Shown here: in pieces, positions 7,948 through 16,056 of the stretch
Position numbering within the stretch: position 1 is the first letter of the stretch
How the letters are laid out: every line of letters begins with the position of its first letter
IMG/VR virus record: IMGVR_UViG_3300042463_000005
Location: 1 to 24,572 of that record
Origin: a virus
Direction: 5' to 3' (one strand)
Length of the DNA: 24,572 nucleotides
Made by a program: the position numbers and the translations under genes
The notes under the pieces: model-generated
Told to the model about the DNA's origin: nothing
Database searches by the model: none
Seen by the model: the letters and a program-made list of their open reading frames with translations, nothing else

Positions 7948-9975
7948 TTAAGTTAATCTTGCTGCTCTGTTAATTCTAGTGATCCTTTCCTGGCTGTTGG
8001 TAATATCTGATTCTACCACATAGGCTCTGTTTGTAGCAGATCCCATCTGATTGATTGATTGCTGATCTATTTGTGTCACTGTGTTCTGTATAGGTGATGC
8101 AGGTAGAACAGGTGCAGCTGACAATGCTGGTGCTGATGCTGTAGCACCTCCACCGCCTCCACCTTTTACCTGTGTCATGATTTGTTTTGCTCTAGATGCC
8201 GCCCCTAATACTGCAGCTATTTGTGTAGCATAGAAAATAGGAAATGCAAATGCAGCAGCTGGCCCTGTAGCCTTAGCTGATTTCTGTGCAATGTCCAAAC
8301 CTTGTACAAATCCCACACCTGTGCCTATTGCGATCTCTGCCAAACCTGCCACCTTTGCTGCTGTAGTGCCTTGCTCAAATAAACCAGATAAGCCAGCAAA
8401 AACCCCACCAATTGCACTGGCAAATTGTAGTTTGGCTTGTAATTCTGCATCCTGGTATGCTATTCTCTGATCTGTCAATGATTTGACTTTCTCATTGTAT
8501 TCTTTTTCAGTGATCAGTTTCTTATCAAATGCCTCCTGCACTACCATTTGCTCTATGTCTAATGCTGCCAGTCTATCCTCGTATTCTACACCTCTAGCTG
8601 TCTGCAATCTATCTAGATCCTCAATCTCTCTAGTGAAATTTGCAACTGCTATCTGATTTTCTAGTGATGCAAGTTGTAGATCTATTTCCTGTTTCTTTTC
8701 TGCATAGGCAATCTCTGCATCTACCCTGGCCTGTGTGCCTGCATTTGTATTTGCAATGTTTTGCTGCAATCTAGCTAGTTCTAGATCTGCCTCCTCTTTT
8801 GCAATCTGTTTCTGTGTTTCTAGTTTTAGGATCTCATCTTTGATCAGTTCAGCATTTGCCTTTTTACGATCTACCAGCAGTTTATTTTCACTAGCTGCAA
8901 TGGATTGATCCAGGGCTAGTTTTTCTTTTGTCAATGCAGTGGCATTCACTAATTGCTCTGATCTTAAACCTGCTATCTGTGCCTCTACAGCTGCCACCTC
9001 GTTCTGTGCCTCTATCAATGCAGCCTGCAATTCTACTGACTGTTTATTCTGTGCTAATTCAGCAGCAGCAGCAGCCACTCTTTGCTGTGCCAGGGCTTTC
9101 TGTGCTTTTTCCTGCTGATCTAATACTTTTCCCAATGCAGCATTTGCTGCTATTCTTTCATCAATACTTTTGAACTCATCATCTCTGATCTGTCTCAATT
9201 GTTCAGCCTGTCTGTCATATTTCTCTACCAAACCAGCTAACTGTGCAGCAGCAATCACTGCATTGTTTTTTAGTGCAATGGTAGCTTTTGACTGCTCATA
9301 AATGGCAGCTACATTCATTTTGCTAGCCTTATCTACAGTCTTGCTCACTACATCCACCACAGATGATGCAGCCTCTCCAAAATTGTTGTATATATCCTTT
9401 CCAGCTTGTACTGCATTTTTCCCTGTCTTTGACAAACTCTCTTTTGTAGCCTCAATGTCAGCTGTCAAATCCTTTATGACCTTTTGATCCTTATCACCAA
9501 ATGGTGATTTTTCCCATGCTAGCTGTACCTCTTTGATCACTAATTTGATGCCATCAAATGCTAGTTTCAATGGTGTGATTGCTAGTGTAAAAATGCCCAT
9601 CAATACCTTTCCTAGTGCTTCAAACCCATTTGAACTTTTGCCCACCTCTGATGTCACACTGATAAAAATATCTATCAGATTACTGATGATAGTTGAAATA
9701 GTATTAAACACAGCAGCTACCCCATCAGCTACTTTCTGATTTTTACTCAGTGTCTCTTTAAAAAAATTAAATGCACCTGCAATCACTGTGATGATCCCCA
9801 GTGATTTCAATGTATTCCCTAATGATCCAAATGCACCAGATGCACCTTTGGCATCTTTACTTGATTGTTTTGCACTATCACCTAGCCCATCAATCTGCTG
9901 TTTGGTGTCTTTTAGCTTTTTGTCCGAATCACCAGTATTGACTTCAATGTCTACACCTACTTTTTCATTTGCCAT
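7948..9975 (-). CDS. Tail tape measure protein
   Basis: At 675 residues this is the longest helical protein in the tail module. It starts MANEKVGVDIEVNTGDSDKK. Hydrophobic, potentially membrane-active segments occur near residues 55-150 (SLGIITVIAGAFNFFK, FNTISTIISNLIDIFISV, VLMGIFTLAITPLKLAF). Residues from about 230 to 520 are Ala/Gln/Glu-rich coiled coil (RVAAAAAELAQNK, AAVEAQIAGLR). A second hydrophobic patch (AAAFAFPIFYATQIAAVL) precedes a GGGGGG linker and a Ser/Pro tail. Tape measures set tail length at roughly 1.5 angstrom per residue, so the tail may be near 100 nm. Its start overlaps the previous stop by one base. Unusually, it lies before the head genes. Confidence 0.9.
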   Translation of the reverse strand: MANEKVGVDIEVNTGDSDKKLKDTKQQIDGLGDSAKQSSKDAKGASGAFGSLGNTLKSLGIITVIAGAFNFFKETLSKNQKVADGVAAVFNTISTIISNLIDIFISVTSEVGKSSNGFEALGKVLMGIFTLAITPLKLAFDGIKLVIKEVQLAWEKSPFGDKDQKVIKDLTADIEATKESLSKTGKNAVQAGKDIYNNFGEAASSVVDVVSKTVDKASKMNVAAIYEQSKATIALKNNAVIAAAQLAGLVEKYDRQAEQLRQIRDDEFKSIDERIAANAALGKVLDQQEKAQKALAQQRVAAAAAELAQNKQSVELQAALIEAQNEVAAVEAQIAGLRSEQLVNATALTKEKLALDQSIAASENKLLVDRKKANAELIKDEILKLETQKQIAKEEADLELARLQQNIANTNAGTQARVDAEIAYAEKKQEIDLQLASLENQIAVANFTREIEDLDRLQTARGVEYEDRLAALDIEQMVVQEAFDKKLITEKEYNEKVKSLTDQRIAYQDAELQAKLQFASAIGGVFAGLSGLFEQGTTAAKVAGLAEIAIGTGVGFVQGLDIAQKSAKATGPAAAFAFPIFYATQIAAVLGAASRAKQIMTQVKGGGGGGATASAPALSAAPVLPASPIQNTVTQIDQQSINQMGSATNRAYVVESDITNSQERITRINRAARLT

Positions 9976-12074
9976 TATTCGTATGTTGTTTCAATTACTT
10001 TTAAAAATTCTGCTTTCGTAGTGTCTATGTCCATAGGATTGAAATCTTGAATATTGTTTAGCCTCCACAATGCCCCATCTATCCAGATCAGCTTTGAAAA
10101 GTCTAGACTGAAAATGTCTTTTGCTTTTAAATAGATAAATGCTGACAATAGTCTACTGTCTTTGTCTGTTATCTCTGCCACATATTCTGACCAGTATGCA
10201 TTGAATAGGTTTGCTGTAGGGTATTCTGTAGCCAATGGAAAATAAAGTTCTGCAGGTACACTAAAATTCAAATCTGCATTTGGTGTGTCAGGATTGTCTA
10301 AATGACCTGAAAATCCGTATGTAGTCAAATTTGAAATAGTTGTATTGCCATTTTTAAGTGCATAAGATGTGACACCTGCTATTTTTTTAGCCTGCATGAT
10401 TCTGATATTGTGATCTGTTCTATCTTCTATGTTATTATTCAATTTAAAAATAGTGCTGAATACTTTGTCCTCACCAGGATAGCCTACCAATGGTGTAGGT
10501 GAAAAAATCACCTCCGCTGTTTGTTTTTCTTTTGCAAAAACAAATCCACTATCTTCAATTCTAGTTCCGTATGTTTCACTAAACTTTTTCTGATATTGCT
10601 CATTGTAGTAGTCTATGTCACTCTTATATTTAAACTCAAAGTATCTGCCATTCAGTTCACTCATTGGTTTCAACTTCATAGGCTTTGATCTGTCTACCTT
10701 ATATGTCCAGTCTAGATATTGTATTGTGCCATCAGATAGTAGCAAATAGTCTAGTTCATTTACCTGTAGTAAACTATTGAAATCATCTACTGCCAGCAGT
10801 GACTGTCCATCAAAATCATAGTATTCAATATATGGTTTGATGATAATATGATTTGTTCTGTTTGTGTCCTCTACCACATACAGATTGAACATCTTGACAA
10901 TAGATGCAAAAAAATCCCTTTGAAATATTCCTTTAGGTATTACATCAGCCATCACCAGTGAATCATTGAAACTGACAGTAGTAGTCACTAATGCATCAGA
11001 GAAAAATGACACCTGTGTCTCAATCAATGTGACTGGTGGATCATCTCTATTTGGTGCTGTATTTGTGATCCTAAATTGTATGTAGTCATCTTTGTTTACT
11101 AAAAGTTCTAGCACCCCATCAATACCAAACCCATCAGTGAAATTAAATTCATAAACCACTGCACCATTCCTAAGTATGTAAAAAATCCCACTGGTAGAAT
11201 CACCAGAAAATGAATAGTTTATTTTTAAGTTTGTAGATGTTTCAAATGGATATGTGAATACACTATTTGCTGATGTCACCACTAGACCAGATCCTGTCAC
11301 TGTTTCAAATGGAATCACTCTTGTACTCAATATTTCTAGTGCAGTAGTCCTAGTGGCCACATTGAAATTGCTAGTGGTTTTTGTTAAATCCTTTTGATTC
11401 TGTGGTATTATCAATCTCCTGAATACTGCTGAATTAAAAAATGAGCATTCATAAGTGTAGCCTGAATTTGTGATAATCTTATCCATATATTCTTTGACAT
11501 ACAGTGCAGGTCTATATGCTCGTACATCCCAGTCATGCTTGTTTGTACTGCTGACCTTTCCATAGTCAATCAATGGATAGTAGTAGCCTGATCCATCAAT
11601 AGAATCCCATGATGCCTGAATGTTTGCTAATGTCCAGTCATGATCATATTCAGAAAAATCAAGCTGCTCTAGTTTGTTATTCCCTAATGCATTGATAAAT
11701 CCACCTAATTCACCAAACACAGCACATTCATATTCTATTGTGCCATTGTCTATGACAATCTCTAAAAGTCTGATGATCCCTTTGAATATCTGAACTTTGT
11801 CAATAAATACTATACATGCTGCAGCTTTTGATGCGTTAAAATTATACCCTATATTTGGCTGATTATCATCATACAAATTAGATGATCCAAACTCAAAGAC
11901 ATGACCAAATAGTTTATTATTTACAGCATTGCCTGGCAATATGATAGTCTTTGAGAAATTGGTATTCCTAGATGCAAAGTCTTTGATGTCATCAATATTG
12001 TATGTGAACTCAGTAGATAGATCCTTTGACAGATCTAGTCTTTGATTCTCTATGTATATCTCTGTGCTTATCAT
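9975..12074 (-). CDS. Tail tip / baseplate-like structural protein (699 aa)
   Basis: The N-terminus, with MISTEIYIENQRLDLSKDLS and then FASRNTNFSKTIILPGNAVN, is a pattern I know from large structural proteins next to tape measures in Bacteroidota phages. The protein is beta-rich and Asn/Tyr/Phe-rich throughout, with no catalytic motif; a late segment reads FSVPAELYFPLATEYPTANL. By size and position it is probably a distal tail or baseplate component, but the assignment rests on context. It is coupled to both neighbours: its first base lies at the last base of the preceding gene, and its stop overlaps the tape measure start by one base. It carries few CpG. Confidence 0.65.
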   Translation of the reverse strand: MISTEIYIENQRLDLSKDLSTEFTYNIDDIKDFASRNTNFSKTIILPGNAVNNKLFGHVFEFGSSNLYDDNQPNIGYNFNASKAAACIVFIDKVQIFKGIIRLLEIVIDNGTIEYECAVFGELGGFINALGNNKLEQLDFSEYDHDWTLANIQASWDSIDGSGYYYPLIDYGKVSSTNKHDWDVRAYRPALYVKEYMDKIITNSGYTYECSFFNSAVFRRLIIPQNQKDLTKTTSNFNVATRTTALEILSTRVIPFETVTGSGLVVTSANSVFTYPFETSTNLKINYSFSGDSTSGIFYILRNGAVVYEFNFTDGFGIDGVLELLVNKDDYIQFRITNTAPNRDDPPVTLIETQVSFFSDALVTTTVSFNDSLVMADVIPKGIFQRDFFASIVKMFNLYVVEDTNRTNHIIIKPYIEYYDFDGQSLLAVDDFNSLLQVNELDYLLLSDGTIQYLDWTYKVDRSKPMKLKPMSELNGRYFEFKYKSDIDYYNEQYQKKFSETYGTRIEDSGFVFAKEKQTAEVIFSPTPLVGYPGEDKVFSTIFKLNNNIEDRTDHNIRIMQAKKIAGVTSYALKNGNTTISNLTTYGFSGHLDNPDTPNADLNFSVPAELYFPLATEYPTANLFNAYWSEYVAEITDKDSRLLSAFIYLKAKDIFSLDFSKLIWIDGALWRLNNIQDFNPMDIDTTKAEFLKVIETTYE

Positions 12075-13246
12075 TATCTGTACTGGCTATTTATTTTTTG
12101 AGCAAATTGGACATTCAATTCAAAATTGAAAATCTTATCTGCTGCCCTGATCTTTTCCTGCCATGTGTTTGTTCCTATTGCTACAGGGTAGTAGTACCCA
12201 CCTTGCTCATAGTAAACCTCAGGGCTAGTGATCAGGTCTTTCAGCCATAAATAGTCAGTTTGATTAATATAGTCACTCACCAGTTTGAAACTCACTGTCT
12301 CATTGACAGCAAATGTACTATTGCCTGGATTGATTCTTTTGTAGCTGTCATATCTAGTCATGGATGCACTATTGTATTGCCATGTCATTTGCTCAAATGA
12401 TTTTTTCTCTACAGATGCCTCTCTCCTGTTCACTAGCCTGAATGTGATGCTGTCATATCCACCCAAACGATTTAAAAAATGCAATGTCACAGGTGTCCAT
12501 CTAGGCTGACATGCCAGTGTCACTTTAAACTCAGTAGATTGATTCCCTCCATAGTTTACTTTCACCCCATACTGATATGTAGATGCTGTGATGAATCCAC
12601 TCCCTAGATATGCATTGATGGCAGCAGGTGAAAGATCAAATAAAACAAATGCACTACATGTGACACTGCCACCTGTAGATGGTAATCCATCTGCACCGCT
12701 TTGTGTGTACTTTTGAACTGTCAATGTCAGGTTTGTAGTAGTGCCTGCTGTATTCATCCAGCCTGCAAATAGCCTTTCAGTCATAGTACAGTCTGCCTTT
12801 GTCACATCTCTGCCTGTTAGCCAGCTGCTTATTTTAGGCTGATAGTATGATGTGCTGAAATCCCTGAAAATAGGATTTGCAAAGTTGAATGCTTTATATG
12901 TGCCTGATGCCAGGTTTGTGTATGTAGTGCCACCATAGTCCTCACCGAATCTCACCTCATAGTCTATGTACAGATCATTGCCTGTGTAGCTGAATGCTGT
13001 AGATGTAGCATTTGGTTTGAAATAGCTGTACAGGTAATCTCTCACAATCCCACCTGCATTGAAAATGCCTTTTGTATTCACTGGATCAGGAAATAGTTTA
13101 ATTCTAGAAACTAGAACACTGCTGATGTAAACATCAAACACAAATTTGAATCCTGCCTGTGCCACATTTGTAGATGTAGCTACAAAGTACAGATCATCAT
13201 GTGCTGATGGATATGCCTCAGGTGTGCTGTTTATTGTTATTGCCAT
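12074..13246 (-). CDS. Virion structural protein, tail-associated (390 aa)
   Basis: The protein starts MAITINSTPEAYPSAHDDLY and is beta-rich, with many Tyr, Thr, Ser and Asn residues (FVFDVYISSVLVSRIKLFPD, GIVRDYLYSYFKPN, WTPVTLHFLNRLGGYDSITF). No enzyme motif is present. It lies between a connector-like gene and the 699-residue baseplate-like gene, and the latter begins at its last base, so the two are probably made together and may interact. A tail-tip or tail-associated role is inferred from this. The start follows an A-run (ACGAAAAAAAATAAGAC) and is 3 bases from the stop of the upstream gene. Confidence 0.62.
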   Translation of the reverse strand: MAITINSTPEAYPSAHDDLYFVATSTNVAQAGFKFVFDVYISSVLVSRIKLFPDPVNTKGIFNAGGIVRDYLYSYFKPNATSTAFSYTGNDLYIDYEVRFGEDYGGTTYTNLASGTYKAFNFANPIFRDFSTSYYQPKISSWLTGRDVTKADCTMTERLFAGWMNTAGTTTNLTLTVQKYTQSGADGLPSTGGSVTCSAFVLFDLSPAAINAYLGSGFITASTYQYGVKVNYGGNQSTEFKVTLACQPRWTPVTLHFLNRLGGYDSITFRLVNRREASVEKKSFEQMTWQYNSASMTRYDSYKRINPGNSTFAVNETVSFKLVSDYINQTDYLWLKDLITSPEVYYEQGGYYYPVAIGTNTWQEKIRAADKIFNFELNVQFAQKINSQYR

Positions 13247-13249
13247 GTC

Positions 13250-13957
13250 TTATTTTTTTTCGTTTAATTTGTTATTTGCCTGTCTGATTGCTATTCTCAC
13301 ATCCTGGCCTACTACCTTAGATAGTGCATCCAGAAAACTTTGTCCAAACACACTATTGATGGTGTCATCAAAGAATCCTGACCGCCTGATACCTTTCTTT
13401 TTAATGTTCACAGCTGTAGCATAGGCCATTGATTTCAACCTAGTTGCAGCATCCACTTGTCTTTTTATGCTTCTATTTTTCCTTTGTGTAGCTGATAGCT
13501 TTTTTGTTTGATCATCATTTCTAGCTGCATTGCCTCTTTTCCTGTACCATAGCAGAATGCTTCGCTGCATGTTTCTAGATACTTTCAGATTTCTAAATGC
13601 ATAGGGGCTGCTAGATGGATTCCCAGAGACTACACCTTTCACACCCTTATTGACAAAATCATAATATTTAGATGCAGGATCTGATGAATCCCATCCTATG
13701 CTGATCTCATAGCCATTGCCTGTATTATTCAGGCTGCCTGATGATATGCCATCCTCTAAGCCTCCACTAGATACCTTTCCCTGCCTATTCAGCACCTCTT
13801 TAATTTGTAGGACAAATGCAGCAGCAGATCTGATCATAAACAGTTCTACTGATGGAAATTCACCCATGCCAGCATAGTCTGTAGAATTATCTCCTAGACT
13901 ATCCAGAAAGCCATCATTGACTATCTCATCCTGTAATTGCTTAGTGCTTTTTGCCAT
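13250..13957 (-). CDS. HK97 gp10-like / neck protein candidate (235 aa)
   Basis: This protein starts MAKSTKQLQDEIVNDGFLDS. It has a helix with RSAAAFVLQIKEVLNRQGKV, a beta segment with SIGWDSSDPASKYYDFVNKG, and a basic helical C-terminal half (VSRNMQRSILLWYRKRGNAA, KRQVDAATRLKSMAYATAVN). The middle DFVNKGVKG and YAFRNL elements recall gp10-like tail-completion proteins, but the resemblance is weak. Its start overlaps the end of the frameshifted tail chaperone by 17 bases. The strongly basic C-terminus could contact DNA or an acidic partner such as the DDDDSEDE stretch of the chaperone extension. Structural role likely, exact role unknown. Confidence 0.55.
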   Translation of the reverse strand: MAKSTKQLQDEIVNDGFLDSLGDNSTDYAGMGEFPSVELFMIRSAAAFVLQIKEVLNRQGKVSSGGLEDGISSGSLNNTGNGYEISIGWDSSDPASKYYDFVNKGVKGVVSGNPSSSPYAFRNLKVSRNMQRSILLWYRKRGNAARNDDQTKKLSATQRKNRSIKRQVDAATRLKSMAYATAVNIKKKGIRRSGFFDDTINSVFGQSFLDALSKVVGQDVRIAIRQANNKLNEKK

Positions 13958-14228
13958 ACGATTTTTTTATCTGCTCTTTGTCATACTCTGCTTTTGCTTT
14001 CAAATAGGATAGATCGTTCAAAAATTGTATTGTCATCATTTCATAGACTTGTTCTAGTTTGATTTTCTCATGTTCTGCCACAATTGTGGCTTGATAAATC
14101 CATCCAAAACGCTGCATAAACCCTGATGCAGTATCTCTGCTTGCAACCTGCTCATCTTCGCTGTCATCATCATCTGCCATATCAAATAGTCCTTTGAAAT
14201 TTTTATCCAGTTCCTGTACACTTGACAA
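13941..14228 (-). CDS. Tail assembly chaperone, -1 frameshift extension
   Basis: This frame is joined to the upstream chaperone ORF by a -1 shift on T9, giving a fusion of about 256 residues (161 from the first frame plus 95). As a free ORF it could only start at a TTG (14226-14228), which is why fusion is preferred. It opens with SSVQELDKNFKGLFDM, has a very acidic DDDDSEDE linker, and then a conserved-looking helical domain (GFMQRFGWIYQATIVAEHEK and MMTIQFLNDLSYLKAKAEYD), the type of sequence expected in the T part of G/GT tail chaperones. These bind the tape measure and bring tube subunits to it. The stop overlaps the next gene's start region. A length error in the T run is the alternative explanation. 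Confidence 0.8.
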   Translation of the reverse strand: MSSVQELDKNFKGLFDMADDDDSEDEQVASRDTASGFMQRFGWIYQATIVAEHEKIKLEQVYEMMTIQFLNDLSYLKAKAEYDKEQIKKSYGKKH

Positions 14229-14710
14229 AAAAAAACCACAGATCCCAGCACCTCAGTGATAGGTGCAGACAATAGATCATTTGCATAGTCCTCATGCTTA
14301 GATGCATCAAATGGCATATCTACCCATTTGCCGTACCAGTTCCTCTTTTGTGGGATGACCATACTAGCTGCAATCCTGTGGATGTTCTCATTGAAATTAG
14401 ATGCAAAATGCTTTGATTCTACATACCTAGCTGTAGGCATGTTTTTGACATCATAGACACATCTGTATCTTTTGCCTTTTGTGTGGATGTACTTTTCATG
14501 TTTCACATCAAAATTCTTTTGCAAAAATCTAGTCTTTCCCACAATTTTAAACAGCTTTCTGTCATCCATTTCTTTGATCTGCTGCTCAGTCAGATTTGTG
14601 ATGATTGCAATAGTCTTGATAGACAGATCCTCATCTGTCATGCCCTCTTTCGTGTTTTGTAGGTCAGCCAGTTGCTGCCATTGAAATACATTTATGTTTT
14701 TCCATGTCAT
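14054..14710 (-). CDS. Tail assembly chaperone, zero-frame product (218 aa)
   Basis: The protein starts MTWKNINVFQWQQLADLQNT and has a helical N-terminal part (EQQIKEMDDRKLFKIVGKTR), a central basic segment (KYIHTKGKRYRCVYDVKNMP, ARYVESKHF) and EVLGSVVFF directly before the slip site. This corresponds to the G part of G/GT tail chaperones. In the zero frame the ORF continues 57 codons beyond the slip site (YRNWIKISKDYLIWQMMM to the end); that part also looks protein-like, so both frames may be used over 14054-14228. It follows a repeat-rich gap after the terminase, and a CTATTTAT element lies 4 bases before its ATG, so it probably begins the late tail transcript. Confidence 0.8.
   Translation of the reverse strand: MTWKNINVFQWQQLADLQNTKEGMTDEDLSIKTIAIITNLTEQQIKEMDDRKLFKIVGKTRFLQKNFDVKHEKYIHTKGKRYRCVYDVKNMPTARYVESKHFASNFNENIHRIAASMVIPQKRNWYGKWVDMPFDASKHEDYANDLLSAPITEVLGSVVFFCQVYRNWIKISKDYLIWQMMMTAKMSRLQAEILHQGLCSVLDGFIKPQLWQNMRKSN
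14226..14236 (-). other. Slippery site for -1 frameshift (G-T9-G)
   Basis: The minus strand reads GTTTTTTTTTG. In the zero frame the codons are GTT TTT TTT TGT (residues 159-162); a -1 shift gives TTT TTT TTG and enters the extension frame. Nine T in a row permits tRNA slippage on Phe codons and could also allow transcriptional slippage. A downstream pseudoknot was not evaluated. Confidence 0.75.
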
Positions 14711-14714
14711 ACCA

Positions 14715-14722
14715 ATAAATAG
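14715..14722 (-). promoter_or_regulatory. CTATTTAT start-proximal element
   Basis: Copy of the recurring element, ending 4 bases before the tail chaperone ATG and lying immediately after a terminator-like hairpin (14725-14749), whose U-tract it adjoins. Confidence 0.4.
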
Positions 14723-14749
14723 AAAATGTCAGCTGTTTAGACTGACATT
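14723..14749 (-). terminator. Terminator-like hairpin upstream of the tail chaperone
   Basis: In minus-strand RNA, AAUGUCAG pairs with CUGACAUU (8 pairs) around a 9-base loop, followed by UU within a pyrimidine tract (the arm plus UUCU). The stem is A/U-rich and the U-tract is interrupted, so it may be a weak terminator or a regulatory structure. Confidence 0.5.
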
Positions 14750-14886
14750 GTAAAGTTATAAATTGACACATGTCATAGAAAAGTAAGTCAATAGCTTTAC
14801 TTTTTGACATATGTTTTGATTGATAAATGGATCATGATTGATTGATAAATCAGTAGTGATACTGCCACAATTAGTGAAAAAATAAA
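14750..14886 (-). promoter_or_regulatory. Repeat-rich gap between terminase and tail operon
   Basis: No convincing gene is present. Seen here are an inverted repeat AAAAGTAA (14779-14786) / TTACTTTT (14797-14804) flanked by TGTCA / TGACA, one CATATG (14808-14813), and an 11-base direct repeat GATTGATAAAT at 14818 and 14840, exactly 22 bases apart. A 23-codon hydrophobic frame with only a GTG start (14797-14868) crosses the same DNA. A regulatory region or operator for the late genes is the most likely reading. Confidence 0.45.
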
Positions 14887-16056
14887 CTAGCCGAATGAAT
14901 ACCTGCCTGTGCCTCGTTTCATGTTTGTATTATTCCAGGCCAGTGCTAGTGCCATGACACAGTCATCATGAAATCCACTAGGTGCAGAATATTTCACACC
15001 TGTAGCTGTGAACTCATATTCAAAGATGTTCAGTTCAGCTGTGATAGCACCATCAGGAAATGCAATCTTTCTCTGCTGGATAGCTGCTGCTAGTCCTGTC
15101 ATCAGTTGCTGCTTTGATCCCTGGCTAAATTTAAACCCTGTGACATCCAGCCCCTCTGCCTGTAGATCCTCAAAGATAGGATCACCCACACCAGTGCTAT
15201 CCATCAGGATAGGTGCAGCTGGCAGATTCTTAATTCGCTGTTTGGTAGTCCGCCAGTCCTCTTGAAATCTGTCAAAGTATGATACTGTGCCATTGCTGTC
15301 CAGGCCTATGATCACTGTGTAGTCAAATGACTTTGCCAGGTCAATGCCATAGCATACAGTGGGCTGTGTACTCATTGGATATGTACACTGCTGTATAAAC
15401 ATAGCACCAAATGGATTTGCTACATTCTCATTGAACTCTGCCATGTATTCCTGGCTGAATGCTAATTCAGGCAGATCACCTCTGGCCTCATCTATCTCAT
15501 TGGGATCTATGTATGGATTGTCATAGGTAGACATCTGCCAGCTAGTCCATCCTGGATCACCTGATTTGCCCCTCTGCCATATTTTGTGAAAATCGTTTTT
15601 GCCCTTAGGTGTAGACAGAAAGAATGCATCCCCTCTATAGTCAGTCAGTGTAGGTCTGATTGATTCAGTCCATCTGTGCCATAGGTTTTTAACGAATGCA
15701 GCCTCATCAATGATGTTTCTGTGATACTTTCTAGATCTACCTGCCAGTTCATTCTCTAAACTCCAAAACTCTATTTTGCCACCTGTGATCAATTCAATAA
15801 ACTGATGATCATTTTTCCTGGATATGATAGGCTCTAATGCATGCAGGCATTCATTGTATGTGCCATCTAGTAGTTTGTATGTAGGTGTGAAATACCCTGC
15901 TAGTTTGCCAGCTATGGCAGTCTCAGATAGTAGATTGATAGCCAGGGCAGATTTGCCCCATCTTCGACCACATGATAGCACAGAAAACCTTTTATGGCCA
16001 TCTACTACTTTCTGCTGATTGATGTGCAGTTCATTTAGGTGTACTGTCTTATCCAT
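14887..16056 (-). CDS. terL: Terminase large subunit
   Basis: This 389-residue protein is the packaging motor, an ATPase fused to a nuclease that docks on the portal. The ATPase domain has a Walker A of the phage type (GRRWGKS, residues 30-36), a Walker B RNIIDEA (113-119) and the coupling motif FFLSTPKGK (about 145). The nuclease domain shows the RNase-H-like acidic residues: Asp in YGIDLAKSFDYTVI, Asp in PILMDSTGVGDP and Asp pairs in GFHDDCVMALALAW near the C-terminus. It is on the short side for the family (often 420-550), lacking a long N-terminal arm. The start overlaps the stop of a 29-codon ORF by one base. The DNA here has only 5 CpG in 1020 bases. Confidence 0.95.
   Translation of the reverse strand: MDKTVHLNELHINQQKVVDGHKRFSVLSCGRRWGKSALAINLLSETAIAGKLAGYFTPTYKLLDGTYNECLHALEPIISRKNDHQFIELITGGKIEFWSLENELAGRSRKYHRNIIDEAAFVKNLWHRWTESIRPTLTDYRGDAFFLSTPKGKNDFHKIWQRGKSGDPGWTSWQMSTYDNPYIDPNEIDEARGDLPELAFSQEYMAEFNENVANPFGAMFIQQCTYPMSTQPTVCYGIDLAKSFDYTVIIGLDSNGTVSYFDRFQEDWRTTKQRIKNLPAAPILMDSTGVGDPIFEDLQAEGLDVTGFKFSQGSKQQLMTGLAAAIQQRKIAFPDGAITAELNIFEYEFTATGVKYSAPSGFHDDCVMALALAWNNTNMKRGTGRYSFG

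Noticed and set aside
9061-9080. GCA/CAG repeats in the tape measure gene as a possible regulatory repeat.
   Set aside because: They encode the Ala-rich coiled coil and follow codon phase.
14797-14868. 23-codon hydrophobic ORF with GTG start after terL.
   Set aside because: No ATG, no start signal, and it crosses the repeat-rich region; kept only as a note in the description of that gap.
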